Source: Mesodorylaimus sp. YZB2_4
Taxonomy: Eukaryota > Nematoda > Enoplea > Dorylaimida > Dorylaimidae
Direction: 5' to 3'
Assembly: GCA_030248295.1 (NCBI GenBank)
Contig: JASANH010001668.1
Coordinates: 372,001 to 436,000 of the forward strand
DNA: 64,000 bases
A model generated the notes under the pieces. It did no database searches, was not told the DNA's origin, and worked only from the letters and a program-made list of their open reading frames with translations. Position numbers and translations under genes: made by a program. Shown piece after piece: positions 33,282 through 44,697 of the stretch. The first letter of the stretch is position 1; each line of letters begins with the position of its first letter.

Positions 33282-34122
33282 AACCACCTGTTTTGGGAGA
33301 AAGGTCGCCGTAAAAGACTCCGAGGTTTCGTGAAAATTCGAGATGGCGATGCAACGTCAAAACCAAGCGGAGGTGTGGAAAAATGGAAACCATGCCCGGG
33401 AATCAACGTTGAGTCACCGCAAGTTGGCCGTTGGATAAAGGAAAAAATTGCGCCTTATAACCAGGTGCGCAATTTTGTCAAATTCGTATCAGAAGATTGG
33501 TAGAATTGTAGATTGAGTGAGTGGAATCAAATGTCAATTTGATTCTGATAGCGCTAGTAACATCGACTTTTTACAGATTCAAGACAATGACGGCCGATTC
33601 AAAAGCGGCGGGTGCTGGCAGCAGACCAGACGGAAGGCTGCGAGGTGCTCAGAAAAAAGGTCAAGAACAGTGTTATATCCCCGCTTTAATTATGGCTACT
33701 TGATTGCGGAAAACTCCAACCCCGTTTCAAGTGCAAATTATGATTCCAGATTAAATCCAACGTAGTAAGAAAACCCAGATCTCCTGAAAGTACGAAACAG
33801 GATTATGCATAGCACCCTAATTTCAGGAAACATTGGATAGGTATCAATTACTAGCTATATTATTTCATCACATAAGTAAATGTCCAGTGAAGGAATGTAT
33901 GTCGGGATAAGGCTTCACTTGGGTGCCAGACAGTCGAGGAATGTGAGCGTTGCTAAGGCCAACCGAGTGCAATAGGCGTGATAACCATGTAAGCTAACTG
34001 TGCGCGCCAAGTCCAAAGTGCTCATTCAAGTGCTGTAAGCTACTAGCACACATTTCGTCGCATTCACATCAAACAATATCAAGTATGCAAGAGTACACCA
34101 AACATTATGCCTCGGCATCGCG

Positions 34123-34629
34123 ATGGAGCCATTTATCAATTTGATTAAGATAAGAAAATGGAACGCAGGCGAAACCTTAACGTTGGGTCCCCAAGTGTGG
34201 AAAGATCGGTTGTTCTCCAGAAATTGTAATGTGGAAAAGTTTCCAGCTTCATCAACCTGTGACAATTGCAGACTGATGTTAGTCAGTTTGAGAATGACGA
34301 AACGGAGACGGCGATCGCGTTTGAAATGTCGACCAGAAGGCGTAACTGAGAAGAAACCGCTTCTCCACACTGATCCAAAGTTCTTGGCGCCAATGGAACT
34401 CCGGAATCGAGATACGTTATTGAAAAATCGACAAAAACGCGTCCTGGTCACGATGAAGACGATGGCACGAAAAGCAGAAGCTGCGGCCGCCAAGGCGAAA
34501 AATCAAGAACAGAAATTAGTAAAGGAATCTTGTAGAAACCAGAAACAGCTTCGACTGCAGAATGAACGACTAATCAGGAAAAATAAGAAATTAAGCAAGT
34601 TGAATCAGGCGCTTGAAAAGGCAAATTAA
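34123..34629 (+). CDS. Hypothetical basic coiled-coil protein
   Basis: A 168-residue ATG-started frame of unknown family. The N-terminal third has a CDNC pair. The middle is strongly basic (TKRRRRSRLKCR). The last 70 residues are Lys/Ala/Gln/Leu-rich and predicted coiled coil (KAEAAAAKAKNQEQKLV, LQNERLIRKNKKLSKL). The layout resembles the linker and leucine-rich region of some DNA-binding or transposase proteins, but no DNA-binding fold can be named. The codon reading is uninterrupted and longer than chance frames nearby. A gene fragment or transposon ORF is possible. Confidence 0.4.
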   Translation: MEPFINLIKIRKWNAGETLTLGPQVWKDRLFSRNCNVEKFPASSTCDNCRLMLVSLRMTKRRRRSRLKCRPEGVTEKKPLLHTDPKFLAPMELRNRDTLLKNRQKRVLVTMKTMARKAEAAAAKAKNQEQKLVKESCRNQKQLRLQNERLIRKNKKLSKLNQALEKAN

Positions 34630-37600
34630 CAAATGCGTCTCTTTGTTCCTCAATTCCCTGGAAACAAAAAAGCAGTGAAAAATATAGTGCATCACATGGA
34701 CAGTGAGACGCAAAAGGCAAAACGTCACATCTGCCAGTGGAAAGACGAAGGCGAGTAACAACCCTGCAGATTCGAGGGTGAAACCTGCTCCAGTTTGTCC
34801 AGGCATATCCTCATCGTCCACATTCGTCGTCAGTCCCTGCAGAATTTGGAAAATGATGATGAATCTGTCGACCAGCTTTAAAAATGTAGACGGATGGATG
34901 ATTGTCGAATAAAGAAGCCCTTTCGATCACAATTTGAAAAATTATTTCTCAAAGTGGCCAAGAGGTTCATCATCGATTGAATGACGTAATCGAATCTGAG
35001 GAATGGCTGGCCTATTACACAATTGATTAGTTTTCGTGTTCTTACTTATCGAACTCTCTTAGCTTAATAATTTTTTAGCTTTAATAACTCGATGACTTCG
35101 ACAATATCGATTTTATAAGCCTAATAAGTTTGATCCGTCGATCGACTAACCGATCGGCCTATCGGCTGATGAGCAGATTGATCAATATGATCGTTTGATC
35201 GACCAACCAACTTATTAGCCCATTATATCGATCACTAGATCATGCCGAGCATGATTGGTTAGCTGGTCATAGGTCTCTCATTCAATCGTCATTTTTCTAA
35301 TTCCTATCAGCCGTATCGATTCATATCAGTCATATCAATTTTTATCACTTTTTTCACGTTGGCTCTTTTTGTATCGACCATAAACATTTTATCAAAGCAA
35401 CGGTACAGCTGATTATAACACTGTTCCGTTTGCTTAATCATATATCTCTTTTTAATCATCAAGTATAGGCCGTAGGTCTGGTGCATTAGGCCGCCGTTTT
35501 CACGCAAGGGGCAAAAAATATTTTTCTTCCAGACTGCGCCTCTCTGAACGCAGGGGCCGTTTTTAAAAAAAGGGAGTGCAAGCTCTGGGTCGTGGAACTC
35601 TGGAGGCAGTCTGCTCTGTTCTTAGAAATTTTGGCTCTAGCCCTGACTTTAGAGAGGTGTTGCCCGTGAGAAAGATATTTTCTACACTTCGCGCAAAACG
35701 GCGCGGTAAAATCTTGTCGAACACGCCCTCTTCCCCATGCACGACAGGCATAGGTTTATGACAAAACGGCGTGATAATCAGCCGTAGACACTATAGCTTA
35801 TGTACAGAAGATTAAGTGCTTTCGATCGATAAGAAGAGAACCAATGTGAAAATATGGCCATCATATGGTCGAGATGAAATGATAGGACCGATAGGAATAA
35901 TTATCGTGGTAGTTGACTGAGCGAGTGATGGTCGACCAATCACTGGATGATCAGCTACCCAGTCCGCTGCCCGGTATTGGGTGATGGATATGATCATCTG
36001 ATGTAACAAAATAATCGGCCCATAGGTTAGTTGATAGATCGCCTGAGCACATTAACAAGTCTACCAGTCAACTGATTGACAAACACGATTGACGGTTGAT
36101 CAACCTTCTCCGCATATCCAAGTTCTTGCGCACAGCTCGGACATTGCGGCGTTTTTAATCTATCAAAAGCGAAATGTTGACGTGAACAACAGAACTATTT
36201 TTAAACCGAGTTGTCTGAAACCAGTTTTCTGATTGAGCTGACTTGTCGTATCTGTTATGCAACGGGGCCAAGAAGCCATCTCCGGAACATGTGTATCGCA
36301 CAAAGACACAGCAAAGACTTCACACATCAGACTGGTGGCACTGGTCTCTGATGCTTTAGGTACTTGCGTTCGCATAGCCGAACAGAAGAGAGTGGCATTG
36401 TGAAGGATGTTGTTCAATAAAGTTCTCAATTTTTTTAATGAACTAACGAAAAATGCAGTTACAAGCGACTATTGCCGCTTGGGGGGCGCCTAGATCTTAG
36501 GGGTGTGGCTGTGGCAGTTGTCTCAGAGGGGAGGAGCCATGGCAGTATAAGGACAGGCCGCCGGGAGTGATTAGGGCTCACCCTTGCTTGTTTTCGCTCG
36601 ATTCGTTTCCATCTGATCGTTCTGAATTCGTGGGGACGCACACTTCGTATTTGTCCAACCCATTTGGCAGACCTGTGGTGAAGGCCGAGCGCCAGCCAGG
36701 GACTTCGATTAGCATTCTCTGAAGGGGCCTCTGTGGTCGTCGGTTTGCTTCGGTTCATAATGGAAGAGTCCAGGAGTTGACTCCAGGGAGGTACTTGGTT
36801 TGTCTGCGGGTAAGATCTAGGACTATTGGACATCGTCGTGCATTGATGTGCCCCCTAAGGGATTCTCTGGTGCTGGTCTTTCTCTGGGCGCAATCGACAG
36901 TGGAACTGTGCGCCAGCATGAGCATCATAGGACTAGGTGCATTCGACCAGCAGCCAGGCCAGTGTATTATATTGCACAGAGCAGTTGCAGGCACCCTGAG
37001 ACGCGGCATACACGCCTGAGGAGTTGCTGTGGGAATCGGGATCTTAGTGATCGATAATCCCGCAGGAATAAGCCATTCTACCAGGCTTGGGCTGTAGAAG
37101 ATCTTGGATCGGTCGCATGTGAGATCAGCCTGAACCCGCCGGCACGTGAGCGTAGAAGATCGGTCGCACGTTCACGCACAACACTGACCAAGACCAAGCA
37201 AGGAATCAGTGCGCCCCAATAATCAGAGATTTATGTCAGAAGGGATCCTGATCGCTGCAGGAGCACCTTGCGCCCGAGAATTTCAGTTTTGTTCTCTCGG
37301 GTGTAACTTCACTAACGACGTGATATGAAGACCCAGATGCAGTAACGAGATGCAGTTACGAGTACTCGAGCTGAAGACTACGTAGGAACAAAATATTTAT
37401 GATGTGTCAAAATTTTGCGGACAGCATTCGTAAAATATTTTCCAAGCTCCTGTACGCAAAGGAACGGAAAATCCACCCCGCAATAAGGAAAACACCGTAG
37501 TGGCGTCGAAATACTCTTGAAGTTAAAACTTTCTACACAACCAGTCCTTACATACGTATGATTCGAGGCACGCCCAAATTTGGAGCTGCGACAGGACGTA

Positions 37601-37636
37601 TTTTACTTCACTAAAATTTTTCTAGCCGTGGTGGCG
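34630..37636. other. Intergenic with a GATC-rich palindromic region
   Basis: Dense GATCGA / TTGATC / CGATCG motifs flank an interior near 35500-35780: one cluster at about 35060-35280, another at about 35870-36110. This is the pattern of a DNA transposon with subterminal repeats, but I could not find matching ends or a target-site duplication. The stretch 36480-37300 is GC-richer and contains a TATAAG-like site near 36546 and a repeated GTAGAAGATC...GGTCGCA motif. I recognise nothing else. Confidence 0.35.
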
Positions 37637-39463
37637 ATGAGGTTGGCTGCTGTTTTCTTCATTCTTCAGTTCCTCTGGTTACTCGCCTTACCAGAAGTAA
37701 CCGAGAAAGATTTGCAACAACAGTTGGGGATTGATCTAGGCTCTTTGAAAGGTAATATTATCGCTTAATCGGGGAAACTCTTTTTTGCGAAGTATACATT
37801 TGTTTGAAGAGATTAGCATGAAAGAATGGGTCAACAACAACCCGGCAAATCGTCAGCCAGTCGCTGCAGCTGGTCTAGCAGCTTGCACTCCAGTTGAGTA
37901 TTTAGAAGGTATGGAAAGATTGTGAGCGCGGTACGGTTTTTATGGTTTTCTTCTACATTTCAGATGGCGATGGTCTTTTCGCATGCTGCAATTCTACCTC
38001 GCCCTGTATCGAAGCCATGAAATTAGTATGTCTCAATGGGGCGTGCGAATGTGACCAAGGGTATTTTTACAATTCTATGCTCTCTGCATGTCAATGGACG
38101 CCAAGTATGCATGAATTTCAACAAGTACAAGCTACAGTTTTTTTAAAACTTTTTCTTTACTGCAGGTCTCGGAGAGGAATGCGGTCCCACGCAAACGTGC
38201 TTCACTTATCGTGCATTCTGCCGAAACGGCACATGCGCCTGCAAGCCAGGCTTTTTTCGTGCGAATAATGAGTGCTTAGGTGAGTCGAAGTCACAAATAT
38301 CGTAGCGCACTTGAAGCAAAGGCCATTTCAGAGGACGAGTGGAAATCGGAAGCTGAACGACATTTCCAGTATGGACATTGTGTGCAGCCTGTAGCTCCAG
38401 ACCAAAGTAGCGAATTACGGGTTACGGGGCAATATTCAAATAGTGTCTAACCGTATTTCTAGATTTGGGATATTGCTGCCACGACGATTCCCACTGCAAC
38501 AAGTCCATAGGCTTGATTTGCGACAATGGTACCTGCGACTGCAGAGATGGTCAATTTCTGAATGAGGATTGGACGATGTGCGAGGAACGACTGAGTAAGA
38601 TTCGACAATACCATTTCTTATCAATGGACCATCACAAACAGCAGAATTTCAGAGAAAGAATTGGGCCAGCCTTGCTCTGAGAAGGACAACTGCTATGCTG
38701 CCTTTGCATATTGCGAAGACCAGGTCTGCACGTGCAGGCCAGATTTCGCCCGAGTCAAAGATGTGTGCAAGCCAAAAGGTCAGCATGTGTACCTAGTTCT
38801 GATACTGCTCTTTTTGCAAGTGCAACCTTGCCACGTAGACGTAGCAGAGAGCGTGGCCGACCAAAGTCGGCGGGTCAGAAGCAGGTGTGTCGTACGAGTA
38901 TACCTACGGCTGAAACATCAACAACAGAGCCGAAGGTATAGTCGCAAGGCTCGCCTATTGCAGTCGAAGTTTAGTTTCGCCGCACTCTCTCGTACGCCCT
39001 AGCAGTCGTAATCTGTGATTCAGAATACTCGTGTCCTTTCAAGAGGCCATTTGTACTGAAGACGGGATTACTGTGGCCCTGTGATCCTGCTTCGAACAAC
39101 ACTGGATGTCCACAAGGCTACTGGTGCGTGACGCCTGAACAATTCCCGAGACCAAAATTCCTGACACCATCTGGAATCGAGCAAACGTACTGTTGTCCAG
39201 CACTGCCAAACATAAATAGGACAGAGATATGGAACAGACTTCTTGAGGGAGGAGTATCCGGTCCTGGCCCTAGACTTTTTGAAGACGTTTGCTTGTATGG
39301 GAGGCCATGCCCCCTACTCTATAACCCGCCATCAGATGGGTGTTACAAGTTTCCTGGAATCGGTGAGGGCCCAGTTGGGTGTGTGAACCCGTGCCTGTAT
39401 CATCCGATAAAGCAGCCTATTATTGTCAACTGGAAATGTGCTGGATATTCACGTATATGGTGA
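37637..39463 (+). CDS. Secreted EB-module / Lustrin-type cysteine-rich protein
   Basis: Eight exons: 37637-37751, 37810-37908, 37964-38104, 38166-38279, 38332-38406, 38463-38594, 38653-38778, 39024-39463. All introns are phase 1 and GT-AG; most are 52-61 nt, the last 245 nt. The total is 1242 nt, 413 residues. It starts with a signal peptide (MRLAAVFFILQFLWLLALP). Four EB-like modules follow, one per exon, each with the pattern C..C....C...A..C.NG.C.C..G (for example CLNGACECDQGYFYN, CRNGTCACKPGFF, CDNGTCDCRDGQF). The last exon holds a Lustrin-type cysteine region (CPFKRPF, CPQGYWC, QTYCCP) and a further cysteine-rich tail ending in TGA. EB modules are typical of nematode and arthropod extracellular proteins. 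One module per phase-1 exon suggests exon shuffling. The last intron contains a T-family repeat. Confidence 0.85.
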
Positions 39464-41228
39464 TAACTTCATGCATGTGCGTCCCTTCACCCTCGAGTAT
39501 ATCTGTGCTTCATGATGCGGTAAAATTATGAACATGAACATCTTAGTGCCAGTAACCTCTTTGTCGCTTAAGGGTGAATGCTACTAGCTTATCTTCTGCG
39601 CGAATCACGCGATATGCTACAGTAAATGTGACCTAATGCTGGTTTTCTGGTACAAAACAGTCAATATAAAAAATTGTCGGCTAAAAGCACACAGCATGGG
39701 GAACCCCTGAACTAAATCTGGACTTCTTTCTATGAAAGAATCCAATATACGAAACTATGACATTTTGACATGCAAATGTCAAATATGCAGATGTATTACA
39801 AAATATATGCATTAGTTACCTGCATAAATTCACCAATACCCACCAATGTGATCGTTTATATGTACGATAACATCTGTCTGCGCGATCGCAGCAAATCACT
39901 CATGTTGTTTTGGTCACTTGATCTGCCTATCCGAAGTGTGCAAGATCGATTTGTCTGCGAAAAGTCGTTGTTGGTGGTGGATTCTCGCAGATGCAAAACT
40001 AAAGACGAACGACGCAGAACGCCGCATGAACATGTCGGGTCACTTGTAAAAGCAAGGAAATAATCACGGGCTCGCTCAATAGATCAGGATAACTATTAAG
40101 AACGAGCGAGAAACTCTACTTTCGCTGGAGCAACCATTTCTGTCGGGTCAACAGCACTGTGTGACGAGAAAACTATCAGATTTATGCATGTTGCTTGGAT
40201 GTTTTGACTGACGGACTGCCCCATCATTAAATCCTTGCGATCTGGGCGACTCGCACAAACGCAATGTTCAAGACACCTATTGACTAACAGTAGTCTATCA
40301 ACATAATTACCATCTTTGAAATACATTATTTGGGGCGTTACACTTTTTATGGGCTGGGCAATGTCTCGCCCCAGTTCCCCCACGGGACTTCCAACCCGTT
40401 TTGCCTCTAGCCGGCCAGCAGTCGTGATATGATAAGCGATGCCTTGAGGTGGCCAGCTCTCACGGCAGCTTCCCTCTGCACATATCGACTTGGAGCACCT
40501 CTACATGAGGGCATCCTGCGCCAGCACCAACGTCCTAGGATGATACTGGCCGAGAGGGGAGGGTCCTTCTCGACTGGTGTTCCAGAACCAGTTTCCTGAT
40601 TATCTACTCGCTGGGCGTCCGCCACTTGACGGTACTGGGTGAGTCACAGGTGCAAAGAGAGCGACGGACTTACTAAATCTCATCGTCAGTCGAAGACCGG
40701 CTTCCGTTCAGAGAACAGGCTTACTGAACTGCCTTCTTCAGTTTGAACAGAACTGGGCCTCCCAGTCGGGCTCGACCGCACTAACTTTTTTGACCACACC
40801 CGTACCTGAGGCCTGGTACAGCGGCACGGAACGGTGGTACGGTCGACCCTGGCTTCCAGTCAGGGTTGCTAGCCCAAGGAATGCGGGACCAACACCTACC
40901 AGCTGACAATAAGCATGGCTCTAGTTTTCCTAGCTCGACACCCCGTCATCCATTATCCGCTGCGTCTTCAAGCGTGACATTTCTATTGTCTCTCTACCTG
41001 CCATTCACGTAGTACAATCTAAATCCGACCAATCAAGTCAATCAATCAAACCATGCCGGGGACTTGCGTAAGACACGAAAACAAACTTTCCAGAGACTTC
41101 GCTGAAAACAGAACGCGCTGTTTTAGAGTTAAACACTTCGGGAAGGACCCTAAACCAGGCGCACTTTCAGGATTTCGCCTCTTTTCGTCTGTTTTCCCAA
41201 TCCCATTCCCTGGCCCCAGTAACCAAAA
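39464..41228. other. Intergenic with repeat S copy
   Basis: Dispersed repeat S lies at about 40335-40600 in minus orientation. The stretch 40380-41050 is otherwise anonymous. A short ATG-started frame at 41053-41274 overlaps the next gene's start and is not supported. No TATA box was identified for the LRR gene. Confidence 0.4.
40335..40600 (-). repeat. Dispersed repeat S, copy 3 (minus)
   Basis: On the minus strand it reads TGGTGCTGGCGCAGGATGCC, GAGGTGCTCCAAGTCG, AGGGAAGCTGCCGTGAGAG, GCTTATCATATCACGACTGC and GGCAAAACGGGTT. It is the best-preserved copy of the family. Confidence 0.6.
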
Positions 41229-43256
41229 ATGGGTTGCGCAAATTCCGTCATTTTTTTTCTTAACTTATTACTAAATTTTTATTTCATATGCGCTCAGTCG
41301 AGTGACTCCTTTTCCAGACCATGTCCATTCAATAAACTATGCCAATGCGTGGACATTGACCCGGCAGATCCATTTATTTTTGAAACTGCTGATTGCTACG
41401 GCATGGCATTCGCGCCAGAGTTCACTGCCCCAGCGAATAAGAAATACACTATTACTGGAATTTTACGTTTGAAATGTAACGTGGCAAAAATACCTGCTCG
41501 TAATTTTATTGTCTTCGAAATCATCGATTACTTAGACTTGGTACATTCTGGAAATGATGATCAGAAATGGCATGATCAAGCATTTGATGATGTCATAATC
41601 AATAATCTTGCTGTTTCATACTTGAACGCCGTCTTGCCACCTTCTCTGGCATTACGCGAACTTGGTCGCAGAAATTTAAAGGGATTATACATCCTAAATG
41701 ATAAAAAGATCAAATTGGAGGCCGGCGCGTTCAGATATTTTACAAAACTTGATACTCTTTCGATAAGAAACAGTTTGTCTTTAGCTCCAGTTCAATTCAT
41801 CAGCAGCAGAGCGTTTTCTGGGCTGGAAAATAGTCTTCAGACGCTTGCCATTGTCGATTGTGCCTTACCTCGATTTCCAAACGTGAAATATTTGATAAAA
41901 TTAAGAAGTCTGACTCTCAATAATAACAGTTTGTCAAATATCCCAAAAAATAGGTTCTCAAAACTCAAAAATTTACGACATTGGTCGTTGGATTTTAACA
42001 GCGTTGGTTCGATACTCACCAATAGTACATTAGATTGGCTACCGCAAAATTTAACAGAACTTTCACTGAGACAAGTTGGATTGAATAAAGTGCCAATATT
42101 TGTTCAAAAACTTCTTACTAGAATCGATTTGGCTAGCAATAATATTCACGAAATTCAAGACGATGGTTTTGAGCAAGTCAATAATTTAGAAGAAATTGAC
42201 TTGAGTAAAAATCCTATCTCTGTTCTGAAAGATGGAATATTTAGACAAATGAGCCTTTTAAAAAGCATTACATTAGAAGAAACTGACTTACACAGTTTTG
42301 ATTTATCATTTTGCGGTGCAGTATTGAAATGCCGAGTAAATTTGAAAAAAAATAGCAAATTGAAAGAATTTGTCATGTCTAATTCGACAAAGGTAAGTCG
42401 ATCGCAAATACTGCCATAACAGATTGTCTAGTGTAATTTACGGCGTAGAAGTATCAGTAGCTCAACGAACCATGGTTTTTTCAAGTATTTTTTTCAAGCT
42501 TGACCCAAATGAAAGACTGCGTGCCCTGGGAGAGACTGTATGATCGTAGACAAACTGATGCTAACAAAGTGAAGCCATTAGAGTCCACCATTTCACAGTT
42601 TCGCCAATCACTTAGGACACTAGTAAGTGTTTTCCAAAAAGTGGTTTTTCTGGGCCTTAGTCGGAATCATCTCTGTCACCGCTTGCAGCAAATAAATATT
42701 TGCTCTCTGTCCTTGTCCGTTCACGTTCTTTTAACTTTCGCACAGGACAGCGAGAAGTGTTTATTTGCTCTACAGCGCCTTAACAATGCCCGCGGGAAAT
42801 TTAAAAGTTCAAGTTGCTCAAGGAAAATCTAATTATTTAATTAGCTCTCCGCCTGTCAAGATGTGGAAACAAGAATTTGCTTTCAAAATCACTAAAAGAT
42901 TTGTTCACAAATAAAGCGAATATCTGCCCTCCATGTTTCAGATGTAGTTTTTGTAGGTTCCTGGCTCGATTGTAATCGAACTTGCAGAAACAGCATTGGA
43001 AAAAATTGATTTAAGACTTAATCGTCTATTTTCTGATCAAATAATTTTTCTTGACCTCAGTCGTAATCGGCGTCTTCGATGCAATGACCTGCAGTGGATG
43101 GCACGTCACTTTGTGTGCCAGCGCAATGTTCAAGTATTGAAAATCAATGATGCTGAGTGTGCGGACAGAAAAGCCCAACGATTTAGTGATTTTCTTGAGA
43201 ATATTTTTCCAAAGGCGAATTGTACCGATGGTATGAGAACAAAGATTAGTGCGTAG
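41229..43256 (+). CDS. Secreted leucine-rich-repeat protein 1
   Basis: Two exons, 41229-42392 and 42957-43256 (phase 0, GTAAGT donor), encode 487 residues. A hydrophobic signal peptide covers about residues 6-22. The N-terminal cap is CPFNKLCQCVDIDP. Leucine-rich repeats run through the middle, clearest at LRSLTLNNNSLSNIP, LTELSLRQVGLNKVP, LTRIDLASNNIHEIQ and LEEIDLSKNPISVL. Exon 2 ends in a C-terminal cysteine cap (LRCNDLQWMARHFVC ... DAEC). No transmembrane segment or GPI-like tail follows, so a secreted protein is likely. The gene at 47945 is a tandem paralogue with the same intron position and phase. A ligand cannot be inferred. Confidence 0.88.
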
Positions 43257-43539
43257 GATTGGGAACTTTTTGTTTCTCTCTGTTTAGAGAATTTTTTCTC
43301 TCCTTGGCACATATATTTGGCTATGGCATTCATTAACTGTATTTTGTGCGAAGTCTAACCAAGTTAGATACCCTTCTGACCAGTAGCAACCGTGGCATAG
43401 CGATGGGACTGGTTATTTATCACTTCGCTAGGTTCGTCTGGTCATTTGGCAGATCAAAGCGGCGCGCTATGGTCACAAGTTTACATTCTCTGCAGCATGG
43501 ATGTTTTGTGGAAGGTGGGTAAACAACAACCATGAAATA

Positions 43540-43990
43540 TCTCACATGGAACATCAACATCGCCAATCGTCAAGTCGAACTTCACAAAACCAAAAATGTG
43601 AAGTTGTTCCAAGGTGCAAAAGACAGGTCTATGTGATATACCAGAGGCGTCTGGCCAATTGCTCAGCAGTGTTCAGCGCCTACAGTCCCAAGAATTTATG
43701 AATTTTTCTGTGGTGAGGATGCTGAAAAAAAAAGATGCAAAGTTCTTATGAATTCGATTTTCGGGGTCGCGGCTTCGAGTTTAAGCTTGCAATAGTTAGG
43801 TTTTGGGTTTTTCTCACAAAAAGCTAGAGGAATTTTTAAAGTTCCTAGGACTTTGGGTGCTGACCAGTTGGCCAGACGCGATATTTTGCACAGAGCTTTC
43901 TATTGCACCTGATGTAGCAACAAATTACAAGTTTTGGTTTTGTCAAGTTCGACTTATCGTTAGGCGATGTTCGCTTGTCAGTGGCAACGG
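43540..43990. repeat. Fold-back repeat family, copy 2
   Basis: Left arm about 43575-43700: AGTCGAACTTCACAAAACC, GGTGCAAAAGACAGGTCT, AGGCGTCTGGCCAATTGCTC. Right arm about 43840-43965 is its imperfect reverse complement: GACCAGTTGGCCAGACGC, AGAGCTTTCTATTGCACC, TTGTCAAGTTCGACTT. The loop is about 150 nt. It lies downstream of LRR gene 1. The ATG frames across it (43501-43701, 43803-44093) are by-products of the repeat. Confidence 0.7.
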
Positions 43991-44697
43991 CTCGGCAACG
44001 GCAACAGGAATCTGTCAAAGACTTTTACACAACAAAGACACTACAAACAAACCGATAGCCAAAAAGTTTTTTGATGTGAACGTTAAACTCTAAAGCCTCG
44101 CATAGTCATATCATCGCATTCTGTAAGAGACAATATAATTGAGGACTCAAAGTTAATCCAGCCTCACACTTCCAAGATAAGTTTCACCAATAGTTGTCCG
44201 CTCGCATGATATACTGTACGTAAATCAATAAAACCAACTTTCCTTATTTATAAGTTTCAGACTTTCGTAATGCTCCTAGTGCTCCCTGCTTCGAAAAAGG
44301 GATATTAAGCCACCACCTCTTTTACTGATGAGTTTCTATTGAATAACCCCCCCCCCCCCCCTCGACCCCTTATCCCTGTGTTAGGGACCAGAAACAAAGT
44401 TACATAAGCTGACAAAACCAAGGAAAAATCATGGCGAAACCTCTTGAGGCTAATCTGGTTGAAGCCTGAAGTCCATCTTTCGCACAGTTTCACCACATTA
44501 CAAGGGAGATTGACCCTAGTCTCACAATTTTCTTACCGCCTTGACCTTGGAGACTTTGATTGCTGGCTTGTTTTGGCCTTAGGCTAAATCTATTTCTTGC
44601 TTCACTAATATTTTAATTTCTTCCTTAATGAATCGCATAAGCTCAATTTTCATTTCAGCTTTTTATTCCTTTGAAGCACGGCAATAATACTGTGAAC
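43991..44697. other. Intergenic, nothing recognised
   Basis: There is a C homopolymer near 44347-44361. No gene or named repeat was seen. Confidence 0.3.

Noticed and set aside
36459-37057. Several overlapping 70-124 codon frames on both strands
   Set aside because: A GC-richer stretch with frames open on both strands and no splice, start or family support.
38407-38442. Longer exon 5 of the EB/Lustrin gene ending at 38442
   Set aside because: It would leave a 20-nt intron; the donor at 38407 gives a 56-nt intron in the same phase.
43501-44093. Two plus-strand frames after LRR gene 1
   Set aside because: They lie in the arms of the fold-back repeat and have no family resemblance.
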